Assembly (NCBI GenBank): GCA_020832135.1
Contig: JAFIFG010000039.1
Location: 1-37,542 of the forward strand
Direction: 5' to 3'
Source: Clostridiaceae bacterium
GTDB lineage: Bacteria > Bacillota > Clostridia > Peptostreptococcales > Natronincolaceae
Length of the DNA: 37,542 nt
Shown: positions 26,930-36,082 of the stretch, in pieces
How positions within the stretch are numbered: position 1 is the stretch's first letter
How the letters are laid out: each line of letters starts with the position of its first letter
Notes under the pieces: generated by a model
The model's database searches: none
Told to the model about the DNA's origin: nothing
Seen by the model: the letters and a program-made list of their open reading frames with translations, nothing else
Program-made: the position numbers and the translations under genes

Positions 26930-27517
26930 TTAAGTTTTATTCTTATATCCATAACCTAAATCAAAGGCATCCATATTCATATCAATAGATTTTTCAGGTA
27001 CATTGTTTCTTATAGTGTCCTTCCAAGTGTCTACCTTGATGTCTAGATATTGTGCTAATATACCTAAGAGAATTACATTAGAAACCTGCTTTTTACCTAA
27101 CTTTACAGCTTCTTCAAAGGCATTGATTTCTATTGTCTTTATCTTTGACTTCATATCTTCTATTTCCTCTTCTGGATATTCATATTTTTCCTGTTGTACT
27201 AATGTAGGATAAAACCTTTTTGCATTAAGAATAACGACTCCATTTCCCTTTAATGCAGAGCTCCACCTTAGGGCCTCCAACGGCTCCATTGCCAGCAGTA
27301 TATCTCCTTCACCTGGGACAATATTAGGAGAAAATACTTCTTCTCCTATTCGTACATTACCCCACACCATACCGCCCCTTTGGGATAATCCTACAACATC
27401 ATTACTTTTCACATCAAAGCCATCCTTTAGGGCCGCTTGACATATGGTTTTTGTCATGAGGATAAGACCTTGGCCCCCTACACCACCTAACAGAATATTA
27501 GTTGTCAATTTTCTCAT
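26930..27517 (-). CDS. iorB: Indolepyruvate:ferredoxin oxidoreductase, beta subunit
   Basis: Gamma-domain partner of IorA in the oxidative decarboxylation of aryl-pyruvates to aryl-acetyl-CoA. The 195-residue protein starts LLGGVGGQGLILMTK, the CoA/nucleotide-binding loop of the 2-oxoacid oxidoreductase gamma domain. It continues with VVGLSQRGGMVWGNVRIG and MEPLEALRW, both typical of IorB. It overlaps iorA by 20 nt, so the two are translationally coupled. Confidence 0.95.
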   Translation of the reverse strand: MRKLTTNILLGGVGGQGLILMTKTICQAALKDGFDVKSNDVVGLSQRGGMVWGNVRIGEEVFSPNIVPGEGDILLAMEPLEALRWSSALKGNGVVILNAKRFYPTLVQQEKYEYPEEEIEDMKSKIKTIEINAFEEAVKLGKKQVSNVILLGILAQYLDIKVDTWKDTIRNNVPEKSIDMNMDAFDLGYGYKNKT

Positions 27518-29327
27518 CCTCCCTATCTATATTTTTTGATGATTTTATAGCATCCACTGGACATACCTGTGCACAAACACTACAGCCTACACACATATCT
27601 TTGTCTATAGAGGATTTCAACTTTTCAATACCATCATATTTCACCATTCTAAGTGGAGGACAATTGGTCTTTATACAGGCTCTACAGTTAATACAAATAT
27701 TAGGATCAACATAATAATAAGACTCCTCAATATTATATTTTAGAGCGCAGGGACCATTGGCTACAATAATAGATAATCCTTCATAAGCAATCTCTTCCTT
27801 AAATAGCTTTGCAGCGGCTTTATAGTCATACTGATTGATTTCCTTTACCCTATCAAACCCCATAGCATCCAATAAGCTTTTAATACCTACCTTCATATCA
27901 TCCCTCTCATTATAAAGCCCGGAACTGGCATTGGGTTGACCCCCTGTCATGGCAGTGGTGCCATTATCCAAAACAATAATTGTGATATTTTCATCATCTT
28001 TTTTCTTATGTAGTAAATTCACAAAGGTTGGCAATCCAGAGTGAAAGAAGGTTCCATCACCTATTACTGATACTAAAGGCTCATTTTCTCCATGAAGAGA
28101 CATAGCTTTCCTTATTCCTTTTGTGATCCCAATAGTAGCCCCCATACTAATGATGGTGTTTGACTGTTCAAATGGAAATAAAGCTGCTAAGGAATAACAA
28201 CCAATGTCACCAATAACGATTTTTGCTTTTGATTTTTTTAATATATCAAAGGTAGGTCTGTGTGGACATCCTGTGCAAAACAATGGTGCTCTTGGTACAG
28301 TTTCAACAAATCGATTATCAAATTCCTTCTTTTCCTTTATGAGAACATCTGCCTTGTCTAATCCTTCATATATATTTTTGATATCTAGTTCTCCTGTAAA
28401 ATCAAAGTATTTTTTCCCTTCACATGAAATCCCCATTAATGTAAGCTCATTTTCAATAAATGGTTGCATTTCTTCTAAAATAATAACTTTTTTAAATTTC
28501 CTGGTTATCTCTTTTGCTTTTTTTTCTGAAATAGGATATATAAGACCTAGCTTCCATATACTTACATCAGGGTTTAGTTCCTTCAGGTTGTAATATACCA
28601 AACCCGATGTAATAACTAAGGTATCTGTTCCTTCTTTTATCTCTAATTTGTTCAGCTCTGTATCGTAAGCATACTCTTCAAGTTTTTGTAACCTTTCCTT
28701 CATAAAAAATTGTGCTTTTCTTGAACCAGGAGGGATCATACAAAACTTTTCACGTTCTTCATTAATTCCCTTGGGTTTTATTTCTTGTCTTTCTCCTATT
28801 TCCACAACACTTCTACTATGACAGAGTCTACTGGTTATTCTAAGCATCATAGGTACAGAAAACTCTTCACTAATTTCCAAGGCATTTTTGGTAAAGTCTT
28901 TAGCCTCTTGACCATCGGAAGGGTCTAAAATACCCATGTTGGCAAACTTGCCAAATATTCTGTTGTCCTGTTCATTTTGAGAGCTAGCTAATCCTGGGTC
29001 ATCTCCTGATACAAGTACAAAACCACCATTAATCGGTGTTTGGGTAAATGTCATAAGTGGGTCACTGGCGATATTCAAACCTACATGTTTCATGGATGCC
29101 ATTGATCGAGCTCCATAAAAGGAGCCTCCAATAGCTACCTCTAAAGCCACCTTTTCATTAGTAGAGAATTCAGAATATACTTCATCATACTCCTTTAATT
29201 TTTCAAGGATCTCCACAGTAGGAGAACCAGGATAACTGGCAGCTACTGTCCCACCAGCTTCATAGAAACCTCTTGATATTGCTTCATTACCCGTCAACAC
29301 TCTTTTTTCTTCCAATGTCGCTTCCAT
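27498..29327 (-). CDS. iorA: Indolepyruvate:ferredoxin oxidoreductase, alpha subunit
   Basis: Catalytic subunit that oxidises 2-oxo acids from Trp, Phe and Tyr and reduces ferredoxin. The 609-residue protein has the pyrimidine-binding domain first (AASYPGSPTVEILEKL). The ThDP domain follows, with CTGCPHRP, DIGCYSL and VIGDGTFFHSGL. The C-terminal ferredoxin domain has two 4Fe-4S motifs (CINCRACIKTNCP and CVGCSVCAQVCP). ATG 29327 follows AGGGAGTGATGGA; the frame is open 28 codons upstream without a ribosome site as good. It is divergent from ilvE. Confidence 0.95.
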   Translation of the reverse strand: MEATLEEKRVLTGNEAISRGFYEAGGTVAASYPGSPTVEILEKLKEYDEVYSEFSTNEKVALEVAIGGSFYGARSMASMKHVGLNIASDPLMTFTQTPINGGFVLVSGDDPGLASSQNEQDNRIFGKFANMGILDPSDGQEAKDFTKNALEISEEFSVPMMLRITSRLCHSRSVVEIGERQEIKPKGINEEREKFCMIPPGSRKAQFFMKERLQKLEEYAYDTELNKLEIKEGTDTLVITSGLVYYNLKELNPDVSIWKLGLIYPISEKKAKEITRKFKKVIILEEMQPFIENELTLMGISCEGKKYFDFTGELDIKNIYEGLDKADVLIKEKKEFDNRFVETVPRAPLFCTGCPHRPTFDILKKSKAKIVIGDIGCYSLAALFPFEQSNTIISMGATIGITKGIRKAMSLHGENEPLVSVIGDGTFFHSGLPTFVNLLHKKKDDENITIIVLDNGTTAMTGGQPNASSGLYNERDDMKVGIKSLLDAMGFDRVKEINQYDYKAAAKLFKEEIAYEGLSIIVANGPCALKYNIEESYYYVDPNICINCRACIKTNCPPLRMVKYDGIEKLKSSIDKDMCVGCSVCAQVCPVDAIKSSKNIDREDEKIDN

Positions 29328-29580
29328 TCCATCACTCCCTATTTGATTTTTAAAAATAGCAAACTCTATATTTTTAATCATATTTATAATACCCATAGTC
29401 TTTGCATACATTCACACTGGTCAGACTATTATTTATAGTATTTTAAAATTATAAATTTATGTTAATTATAAAATACAAAAACCACCCTTTTTATTTTGTA
29501 TAAACTAATTTCAAATAAGCAAAATACCTATACGATCATTATTTACTTAACCAAGGAGCTCATGTCTATATCTTTGCAAG

Positions 29581-29614
29581 GATTTAGATGATTAAACGAG
29601 GCTTTATCTAAGTC
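29581..29614 (+). other. Unexplained hairpin in the iorA-ilvE gap
   Basis: GATTTAGAT (29581-29589) and ATCTAAGTC (29606-29614) form a 9-bp stem with one G-U pair, followed by TTTATTTT. It could be a weak terminator of a short transcript. The 425-nt gap shows no convincing gene: the two tiny frames starting at ATG 29562 and ATG 29588 have 9 and 7 codons. Confidence 0.35.
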
Positions 29615-29680
29615 TTTATTTTAAGGATAGTTATATTTTATGAAATTTTTTTAAAAGGTATAAAGAAATTAGCAAAAATA

Positions 29681-29727
29681 TGTTATACTATTATAGGAAA
29701 TACTTGTATAAATTTACTTTTATACAA
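29681..29727 (+). promoter_or_regulatory. ilvE promoter and downstream inverted repeat
   Basis: An extended -10 (TGTTATACT, 29681-29689) has no strong -35. Beyond the predicted start, TTGTATAAA (29704-29712) and TTTATACAA (29719-29727) are a perfect 9-nt inverted repeat with a 6-nt centre, placed where a repressor would block transcription. The regulator is unknown. Confidence 0.5.
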
Positions 29728-29752
29728 AAATTAAATTTAATGGAGGGATTTC

Positions 29753-30778
29753 ATGAGTAAATCTGTGAATATCGATTGGAATAATTTAAGTTTTAACTAC
29801 ATCAAAACAGACCTTCGTTATGTATCAAAATGGAAAGATGGTCAATGGGACGAAGGAAATTTGGTTGAAGACAATAAACTTAGCATCAGCGAAGCTTCAA
29901 CAGCCCTTCACTATGGACAACAATGTTTTGAGGGTCTTAAGGCATACCGTACAAAAGATGGCGATATACAATTATTTAGACCTGATGAAAATGCTAAACG
30001 TATGAACAATAGTTGCAAACGTATTCTTATGCCAGAGATACCTGTAGAAAAGTTTATAGATGCATGTATTCAAGTAGTAAAAGCAAATGAAGCTTATGTT
30101 CCACCTTACGGATCAGGAGCTACTCTTTACTTAAGACCTTTCGTTATAGGAGTTGGAGATAACGTTGGGGTAAAACCTGCACCAGAATATATATTCTCTA
30201 TCTTTTGTGTGCCAGTAGGTGCTTACTTTAAAGGTGGTATGTCACCAGTCAACTTTATGATTTCAGACTATGACAGAGCAGCCCCATATGGAACAGGAGC
30301 AGCTAAGGTTGGAGGAAACTATGCTGGAAGCCTTTACCCACATAGATTAGCTGTAGAAAAAGGTTTTGCTGACTGTATTTATCTTGATCCTGCAACTCAT
30401 ACTAAGATAGAAGAAGTTGGTGCAGCTAACTTCTTTGGTATTACAAAAGATGATAAATTTGTGACACCAAAGTCACCATCCATTCTTCCAAGTATAACTA
30501 AATACTCTTTAATGCATGTAGCTAAAGAATATTTAGGATTAGAAGTTGAAGAAAGAGATGTTCTTGTAGACAACTTAAGTGAATTTAAAGAAGCAGGTGC
30601 TTGTGGTACTGCAGCTGTTATAACTCCAATCGGTGGAATCGAGAACAAAGGCAACCTTCATGTTTTCCATAGTGAAACAGAGGTTGGTCCTGTCACTAAA
30701 AAACTTTATGAAACTCTTTGTGGCATTCAATTTGGTGATATAAAAGCACCTGAAGGCTGGATTGTTAAAGTAAAGTAA
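29753..30778 (+). CDS. ilvE: Branched-chain amino acid aminotransferase
   Basis: PLP enzyme that transaminates Ile, Leu and Val with 2-oxoglutarate, the last biosynthetic or first degradative step. The 341-residue fold-type IV protein has the N-terminal [14 protein letters not shown], the PLP-lysine segment [14 protein letters not shown], and the conserved [21 protein letters not shown] 29753 follows GGAGGG. It stands alone, outside the ilv-leu operon, and is divergent from iorAB. Confidence 0.96.
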   Translation: MSKSVNIDWNNLSFNYIKTDLRYVSKWKDGQWDEGNLVEDNKLSISEASTALHYGQQCFEGLKAYRTKDGDIQLFRPDENAKRMNNSCKRILMPEIPVEKFIDACIQVVKANEAYVPPYGSGATLYLRPFVIGVGDNVGVKPAPEYIFSIFCVPVGAYFKGGMSPVNFMISDYDRAAPYGTGAAKVGGNYAGSLYPHRLAVEKGFADCIYLDPATHTKIEEVGAANFFGITKDDKFVTPKSPSILPSITKYSLMHVAKEYLGLEVEERDVLVDNLSEFKEAGACGTAAVITPIGGIENKGNLHVFHSETEVGPVTKKLYETLCGIQFGDIKAPEGWIVKVK

Positions 30779-30801
30779 ATTATTACAAACGAAATATAAT
30801 C

Positions 30802-30848
30802 TAAAAAAGCTTGTTGGTAAATAATTATTACTCAGCAAGCTTTTTTCT
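30802..30848. terminator. Bidirectional terminator between ilvE and the Clp gene
   Basis: AAAAAAGCTTGTTG and CAGCAAGCTTTTTT form a stem around an AT-rich loop, with T-runs on both strands. Confidence 0.75.
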
Positions 30849-30851
30849 ACT

Positions 30852-33137
30852 TTAAAGAAACTTTAAATTTTCTCCATCCAACCTTACCTCAATATGACTT
30901 CCTTCCTTCAATTCACTTTTAAGATAGTATTCGGCTATTTCATCTTCTATATATCTTTGAATCGTCCTTCTTAAAGGTCGTGCTCCATATTTTTTGTCAT
31001 ATCCTTTTTCTAGAATAAAGTCCTTTACTTTATCAGCTATTTTAATGGTCATACCTTTTTCCTCAACTTCTCCAATCACTTCTTTTAACATGAGATCTAC
31101 AATACTACGTAGTTCTGTTTTTGTTAGTTCTTTAAATACTACAATATCGTCTACTCTATTTAAAAATTCAGGTCTGAAGATTTCCTTTAATACTTCTCTC
31201 ACTTGTTTTTCTAAATCCTTTTCTCCATCTTTTCCGAAACCTATGCCTTTGGACTTTAAATGACTACCGGCATTAGAGGTCATAATGATTACTGTATTTT
31301 CAAAGAAAACAGTACGACCTTGACTATCGGTTAACCTGCCATCTTCTAATATTTGTAATAACATATTAAAAACATCCGGATGTGCCTTTTCAATCTCATC
31401 TAATAAGATAACAGAATAGGGCTTTCTTTTAACTTTTTCAGTCAATTGTCCTCCTTGGTCGTAACCCACATATCCTGGAGGTGCACCAATTAATTTAGAT
31501 GCAGTATGTTTTTCCATGAACTCCGACATATCTAAACGTACCATCGCTTCTTCACTGCCGAAAAGCTCAAGAGCTAAACTTCTAACCACTTCTGTTTTTC
31601 CCACTCCTGTAGGTCCAACAAATATAAAAGAAGAGGGTTTCTTTCTTTTTCTAAAGCCTGATCTATTACGTCTTATAGTTCTTGATAAACTCTCAATAGC
31701 TTCATTTTGTCCTACTACCCTCTCATGTAGCTTTTCCTCTAATGTTAATAACTTATGAGCTTCCCTTTCAGTAATTTTCTGAACAGGAATTTTTGTCCAT
31801 GTTTCAATAACAAAAGCAATATCTTCTATAGTTATTTGTACATCCTTTGTTTTTTCTTCATTTTTCTTGATTTTCTCTAAAACCTTGCATTCCTTCATCT
31901 TATATTCAGCAGCTTTTTCATAATCATTTTCTATAGCAGCCAAGTCTTTCTTTTCTTGAATACTGCTTAATTCTTCTTTCAATGCTTCTAACTCTACTAA
32001 GCCTTGATTTTTTAAATTAGCTCTAGACCCAGCTTCATCGATCACATCTATTGCTTTATCTGGTAAGTATCTATCTGTAATATATCTTTCTGATAATTTT
32101 ACTGCAGCCTCTATTACTTCATCAGTTATATTGACTTTATGATAATCCTGGTAGTAGTCTTTGATGCCTCTTAAAATTTCTATTGTATCTTCTATTGTAG
32201 GTTCTTCCACCAAGATAGGCTGAAACCTTCTTTCTAAAGCTGCATCCTTTTCGATATGTTTCCTATATTCCTCAATGGTGGTAGCACCAATAACCTGAAT
32301 TTCCCCTCTAGCAAGGGCTGGTTTTAAAATATTAGCAGCATTCATTACTCCTCCATGAACTTCTCCTGCTCCCATTATATTATGAACTTCATCTATTACT
32401 AAAATTACATTTCCATATTCCTGTGCTTCTTTTATGATGGATTTCATACGACCTTCAAATTGTCCTCTAAACTGAGTGCCCGCTACAATAGCTGTTAAGT
32501 CCAAAAGATAAATCTCCGTATTAAATAGTTTAGCTGGCACTTGTTTTTCAATAATTCTAACTGCTAGCCCTTCTGCTATAGCTGTTTTTCCAACCCCTGG
32601 TTCACCTATTAGAATGGGGTTGTTTTTATTTCTTCGGTTTAAAATTTGCACTGCTCTGTCAATTTCTCTATGCCTACCGATAATTTTATCTACTTTACCA
32701 CTTTTAGCATGTTCAGTTAAATTTGTTCCATAGGTATCTAAATGTTTTTTCTTTTTTGTTTTCTTCTTTTTACTGTTACTTTTTTTGTCTTCTTCACTCT
32801 CTTCTTTAATATCATTTTCTTTACCATTACCTTCATTATGTATGTTTTTACTACCATCTATAGAAGAAAAAGAGCTGTTGAACATATTCAATAGTGAGTT
32901 TTCATCTAAATCCTCCGAATCCTCCAAATCTTCTTCAGATGGTCCCTTTAATTCCTCAGTCAAACTTTGTATTTCTTCTTCCGTCATTCCTGTCTGTTGT
33001 TTAAGCTGGTCGACAATAGGAATACCCATTTTTTTTGCACACTCTATACATAATCCCTTCATTTGAGATTTTCCATTTTCAAACTTCGTTACAAAGGCAA
33101 TAGCCATATTTTCATTACACACAGAACATTTTTTCAC
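30852..33137 (-). CDS. clpE: ClpE-like Hsp100 ATPase subunit of Clp protease
   Basis: AAA+ unfoldase feeding ClpP. Instead of a Clp N domain it begins with a four-Cys zinc finger (CSVCNENMA, then CIECAK). An acidic segment and a Lys-rich linker (about residues 120-135) follow. Walker A sites are GEPGVGKTA (first domain) and GPTGVGKTE (second); a UVR-like coiled coil (NDYEKAAEYKMKECKVLE) lies between them. This layout is that of ClpE. I prefer GTG 33137, 9 nt after GGAG; in-frame TTG 33152 and ATG 33146 overlap that site. No CtsR heptad repeat (GGTCAAA) was seen upstream. Confidence 0.88.
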   Translation of the reverse strand: MKKCSVCNENMAIAFVTKFENGKSQMKGLCIECAKKMGIPIVDQLKQQTGMTEEEIQSLTEELKGPSEEDLEDSEDLDENSLLNMFNSSFSSIDGSKNIHNEGNGKENDIKEESEEDKKSNSKKKKTKKKKHLDTYGTNLTEHAKSGKVDKIIGRHREIDRAVQILNRRNKNNPILIGEPGVGKTAIAEGLAVRIIEKQVPAKLFNTEIYLLDLTAIVAGTQFRGQFEGRMKSIIKEAQEYGNVILVIDEVHNIMGAGEVHGGVMNAANILKPALARGEIQVIGATTIEEYRKHIEKDAALERRFQPILVEEPTIEDTIEILRGIKDYYQDYHKVNITDEVIEAAVKLSERYITDRYLPDKAIDVIDEAGSRANLKNQGLVELEALKEELSSIQEKKDLAAIENDYEKAAEYKMKECKVLEKIKKNEEKTKDVQITIEDIAFVIETWTKIPVQKITEREAHKLLTLEEKLHERVVGQNEAIESLSRTIRRNRSGFRKRKKPSSFIFVGPTGVGKTEVVRSLALELFGSEEAMVRLDMSEFMEKHTASKLIGAPPGYVGYDQGGQLTEKVKRKPYSVILLDEIEKAHPDVFNMLLQILEDGRLTDSQGRTVFFENTVIIMTSNAGSHLKSKGIGFGKDGEKDLEKQVREVLKEIFRPEFLNRVDDIVVFKELTKTELRSIVDLMLKEVIGEVEEKGMTIKIADKVKDFILEKGYDKKYGARPLRRTIQRYIEDEIAEYYLKSELKEGSHIEVRLDGENLKFL

Positions 33138-33316
33138 TCTTATCATCTCCAAATATATTTTTGTATCCTTTAAAAATATTATATCAGCTTTAAGAAAATG
33201 TTACCATTTTTAATGTGATTAGTATTTTCTCCCGTATATTATATAAAATTCTATTGCACTTTAGTAAAATCAAAGACTTCCTGTGAATCTAGCCTAATTT
33301 TATACTAGTTTAAATT

Positions 33317-33349
33317 TAAAAAGACTGTATAAAGTCTACAGTCTTTTTA
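33317..33349 (-). terminator. Terminator of the TtcA-like gene
   Basis: AAAAAGACTGTA and TACAGTCTTTTT form a stem with T-runs on either strand, 20 nt beyond the stop codon. Confidence 0.75.
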
Positions 33350-33371
33350 GATCAATAAAATATAGTATTCC

Positions 33372-34241
33372 CTATTCCTCTTCATCATAAAAGTCTAAAT
33401 AAGAATAACTCTCTCCTTCTTTTTTCCAACCTAATATTCCGTCCATATTTACATTTTGTGTAGCACGGAAAATAGATTTGTCTACATTTTTAATATTTTC
33501 TTTTAAATTCATTATTAAGTCTTTCATTTCATGTCTTTTCGTTCCAGTTTTTTTCGCTGCCACCATGCAGGCACAATTCAATGGCCAAATTCCATTGCTT
33601 TCAGTAAAGCCAATAATAGAGGACTCTTCTATATGATAAAGCGGTCGTATTAATTCTAGCCCTGCAAAATTACTGGATTTTAGCTTCGGAAGCATGGTAC
33701 TAAAATTGCCAGTATATAATAAATTTAATAAAGTAGTTTCTATTACATCGTTATAATGATGGCCTAGAGCAAGTTTATTACAACCAAGTTCTTGTGCTTT
33801 ATTATACAATGCACCTCTACGCATTTTTGCACACATATAGCAGGGATAATCTTTCGCTATCTTATCTGCAATTTTAAAGATTTCAGAATCAAAAATATGG
33901 ATTGGAATATTAAGATGATTGCAATTATCCATCAATAATTCCCTTATGCTTTTATGATACCCAGGATCCATGGCTATAAATTCAACATCAAATTCAACTT
34001 TTTTGTGACGTTTCAATTCTTGAAATAACTTCGCCATTAATAAGCTATCCTTACCTCCACTTATGGCTACGGCAACCTTATCCCCTGCTTCTACTAGGTC
34101 AAATTCTCTTATAGATTTAATAAAATTCTTCCATATAGTTTTTCTATATTTGGTTATAATACTTCTTTCTATTTCTTCACAAGATTTTCTTTCACTAAAG
34201 GGAATCAGTTGTTCACAACCTTTTCCTGAAATATTGTCCAT
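33372..34241 (-). CDS. TtcA/TilS-superfamily PP-loop ATPase (probable tRNA thiolation enzyme)
   Basis: A 289-residue cytoplasmic protein that adenylates a tRNA base, as TtcA does for 2-thiocytidine. The PP-loop SGGKDSLLMAKL is near residue 60. A CYMC pair (mid-protein) and a later Cys pair (NCACMVAAK) match the cluster-binding cysteines of the TtcA group, and LGHHYNDVIETTLLNLLY is the conserved substrate-side motif. ATG 34241 follows GGGGTGAT. The exact tRNA target in clostridia is not settled by sequence. It is divergent from the purine permease. Confidence 0.82.
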   Translation of the reverse strand: MDNISGKGCEQLIPFSERKSCEEIERSIITKYRKTIWKNFIKSIREFDLVEAGDKVAVAISGGKDSLLMAKLFQELKRHKKVEFDVEFIAMDPGYHKSIRELLMDNCNHLNIPIHIFDSEIFKIADKIAKDYPCYMCAKMRRGALYNKAQELGCNKLALGHHYNDVIETTLLNLLYTGNFSTMLPKLKSSNFAGLELIRPLYHIEESSIIGFTESNGIWPLNCACMVAAKKTGTKRHEMKDLIMNLKENIKNVDKSIFRATQNVNMDGILGWKKEGESYSYLDFYDEEE

Positions 34242-34329
34242 TTTATCACCCCAAAAACATATTATATCATTTTTAAATTGTAGTATCTATAATACACTTT
34301 TTTTAGTTTCTCTATAAACCAAGAAGTTC

Positions 34330-34460
34330 AACCGAATGTTAAATATTTATTTTAATTGATTTGTTCGTGTTATCCTGATTTCTATCTTTGGTTTTAACAA
34401 AAAAGTTCGACGAATCTCTTGACTTATACTACTATGTATATTATCATTATAAAGTCGAAC
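34330..34460 (+). promoter_or_regulatory. Cluster of PurBox-like CGAA/TTCG motifs with promoter
   Basis: CGAA at 34333-34336 (context AACCGAATGTTAAA) and TTCG at 34364-34367 (reverse AACACGAACAAAT) are inverted and 31 nt apart centre to centre, the geometry of Bacillus PurR boxes. A second pair, GTTCGAC (34405-34411) and GTCGAAC (34454-34460), brackets the promoter TTGACT (34419-34424), 17-nt spacer, TATCAT (34442-34447). PurR-type control of the permease is likely but inferred. Confidence 0.55.
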
Positions 34461-34472
34461 AAACAAATAATT

Positions 34473-34546
34473 AAGTCTAATATAATTCGTGTAATAGGGT
34501 CACGAAGTCTCTACTAGTCAACCGTAAATTGTCTAACTATAGACTT
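34473..34546 (+). promoter_or_regulatory. Purine riboswitch, guanine class
   Basis: P1 is AAGTCTA (34473-34479) with TAGACTT (34540-34546). J1/2 holds TATAAT. P2 is TTCGTG/CACGAA with loop AATAGGG. J2/3 reads AGTCTCTACT, and the P3 loop is the canonical CCGTAAA. J3/1 reads AACTAT, placing C at the ligand-pairing position, so guanine or hypoxanthine is expected rather than adenine. No strong terminator follows; the P1 strand AAGTCTA recurs at 34614-34620, next to the ribosome site. Confidence 0.9.
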
Positions 34547-34643
34547 ATATTTAAAATTTGTTGTTTTACATACAAATATAACTTGTATTGTAAAGCATAT
34601 TAAATTTAAATTCAAGTCTATTCATCTCAAGGAGGGCAATTTT

Positions 34644-36002
34644 ATGGAAACCACTAAAACAAATCATTATGTATCCCCTTTAGAAAAAGTATTTAAATTA
34701 AAAGAACATGGAACAAATGTTAAAACAGAAATTACCGCCGGTATAACAACCTTTATGACCATGGCCTATATTCTTGTTGTTAATCCCAGTATTTTATCTG
34801 CTACTGGCATGGATTTAGGAGCACTATTTACAGCAACTGCTCTATCTGCTATTGTTGCTACTTTAGTTATGGCTTTTTATGCTAATCTCCCTTATGCCCT
34901 AGCTCCTGGTATGGGACCTAATGCATTTTTTGCTTTTACTGTGGTTTTGTCGATGGGCCATTCATGGCAAACAGCCTTGACAGTAGTATTCTTACAAGGT
35001 ATGCTCTTTCTTATGCTTACTTTTTTAAATGTTCGCGAGGCAATTATTAATGCGATACCATTAACGGTAAAAAAAGCTATGTCGGTTGGTATCGGTTTAT
35101 TTATAGCTTTCTTAGGTCTTTATAATTCTGGCATAGTAGTGACGGGAATGTTTCATGTAGGTGATGGCATACTTGATGGTGTGCCCGTAGCTATAGGTGA
35201 ACTTGCTTCAGGTTCAGGACTTTTAGCCCTAATAGGATTAATTGTTACAGGACTTTTGGTTACTAAAAAGGTTAAAGGTGCTCTACTATTAGGCATATTA
35301 ATTACTACCTTTATAGGTATTCCTATGGGGGTTACACAATTGCCTCAGGGGCTAACATTAATAAGTGCACCTCCATCAATAAAACCTATTTTATTTCAAT
35401 TTGATTTTTCTTCTATTTTTTCATTAGAAATTTTAATTGTACTATTTATCTTTTTATTTGTGGACATGTTTAATACAGTTGGAGCTTTAGTAGGTGTTGC
35501 CACGAAGGCAGATATGTTAGATGAAGACGGTAATGTGCCTAAGGCGAAGGAAGCTTTGTTTGCCGATGCTGTTGGAACTACTGTAGGAGCAATATTTGGC
35601 ACAAGTACTGTAACAACCTTTGTTGAAAGTGCCGCAGGTGTAGCGGAGGGTGGTAGAACGGGTTTAACCGCTTTATCAACAGCCTTCATGTTTATAGTAG
35701 CATTGTTCTTATCACCATTATTTATTATGATTCCTTCAGCAGCCACAGCACCTGTTCTAATCTTAGTTGGACTGTTTATGATGTCCCCAATTAAAGAAAT
35801 TAATTTTGATGATTATACAGAAGCTATCCCTGCATTTCTAACGATTATCATGATGCCTTTAACCTATAGTATCTCTGAGGGTATTATACTAGGGATGATG
35901 AGTTATGTGTTATTAAAGTTATTAAGTGGTAAAAGAAAAGATGTTTCTCCTATTATGTATATTATTGTTTTTCTTTTTATTATTAAAATTATGGTGGAAT
36001 AA
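34644..36002 (+). CDS. NCS2/AzgA-type guanine-hypoxanthine permease
   Basis: A 452-residue polytopic purine:proton symporter with about 12-14 membrane segments. Family motifs are the N-terminal KTEITAGITTFMTMAYILVVNP, the PGMGPNAFFAF loop, the FVDMFNTVGALVGVATKADML signature and the re-entrant GTSTVTTFVESAAGVAEGGRTG. It resembles PbuG/PbuO of B. subtilis. ATG 34644 follows AAGGAGGG. The guanine-class riboswitch and PurBox-like motifs upstream agree with uptake of guanine or hypoxanthine, which Hpt (22978-23517) would salvage. Confidence 0.93.
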   Translation: METTKTNHYVSPLEKVFKLKEHGTNVKTEITAGITTFMTMAYILVVNPSILSATGMDLGALFTATALSAIVATLVMAFYANLPYALAPGMGPNAFFAFTVVLSMGHSWQTALTVVFLQGMLFLMLTFLNVREAIINAIPLTVKKAMSVGIGLFIAFLGLYNSGIVVTGMFHVGDGILDGVPVAIGELASGSGLLALIGLIVTGLLVTKKVKGALLLGILITTFIGIPMGVTQLPQGLTLISAPPSIKPILFQFDFSSIFSLEILIVLFIFLFVDMFNTVGALVGVATKADMLDEDGNVPKAKEALFADAVGTTVGAIFGTSTVTTFVESAAGVAEGGRTGLTALSTAFMFIVALFLSPLFIMIPSAATAPVLILVGLFMMSPIKEINFDDYTEAIPAFLTIIMMPLTYSISEGIILGMMSYVLLKLLSGKRKDVSPIMYIIVFLFIIKIMVE

Positions 36003-36036
36003 ATGGCAAAAATTATTTATTTTCACATATAATGCT

Positions 36037-36065
36037 TTACAAAGTAAATAAAGTTAATTACAATG
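36037..36065 (+). promoter_or_regulatory. Promoter of the thiC transcript
   Basis: TTTACA (36037-36042), a 17-nt spacer and TACAAT (36060-36065), about 18 nt before the riboswitch. Confidence 0.65.
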
Positions 36066-36082
36066 AAGTTAACTTAATAATT

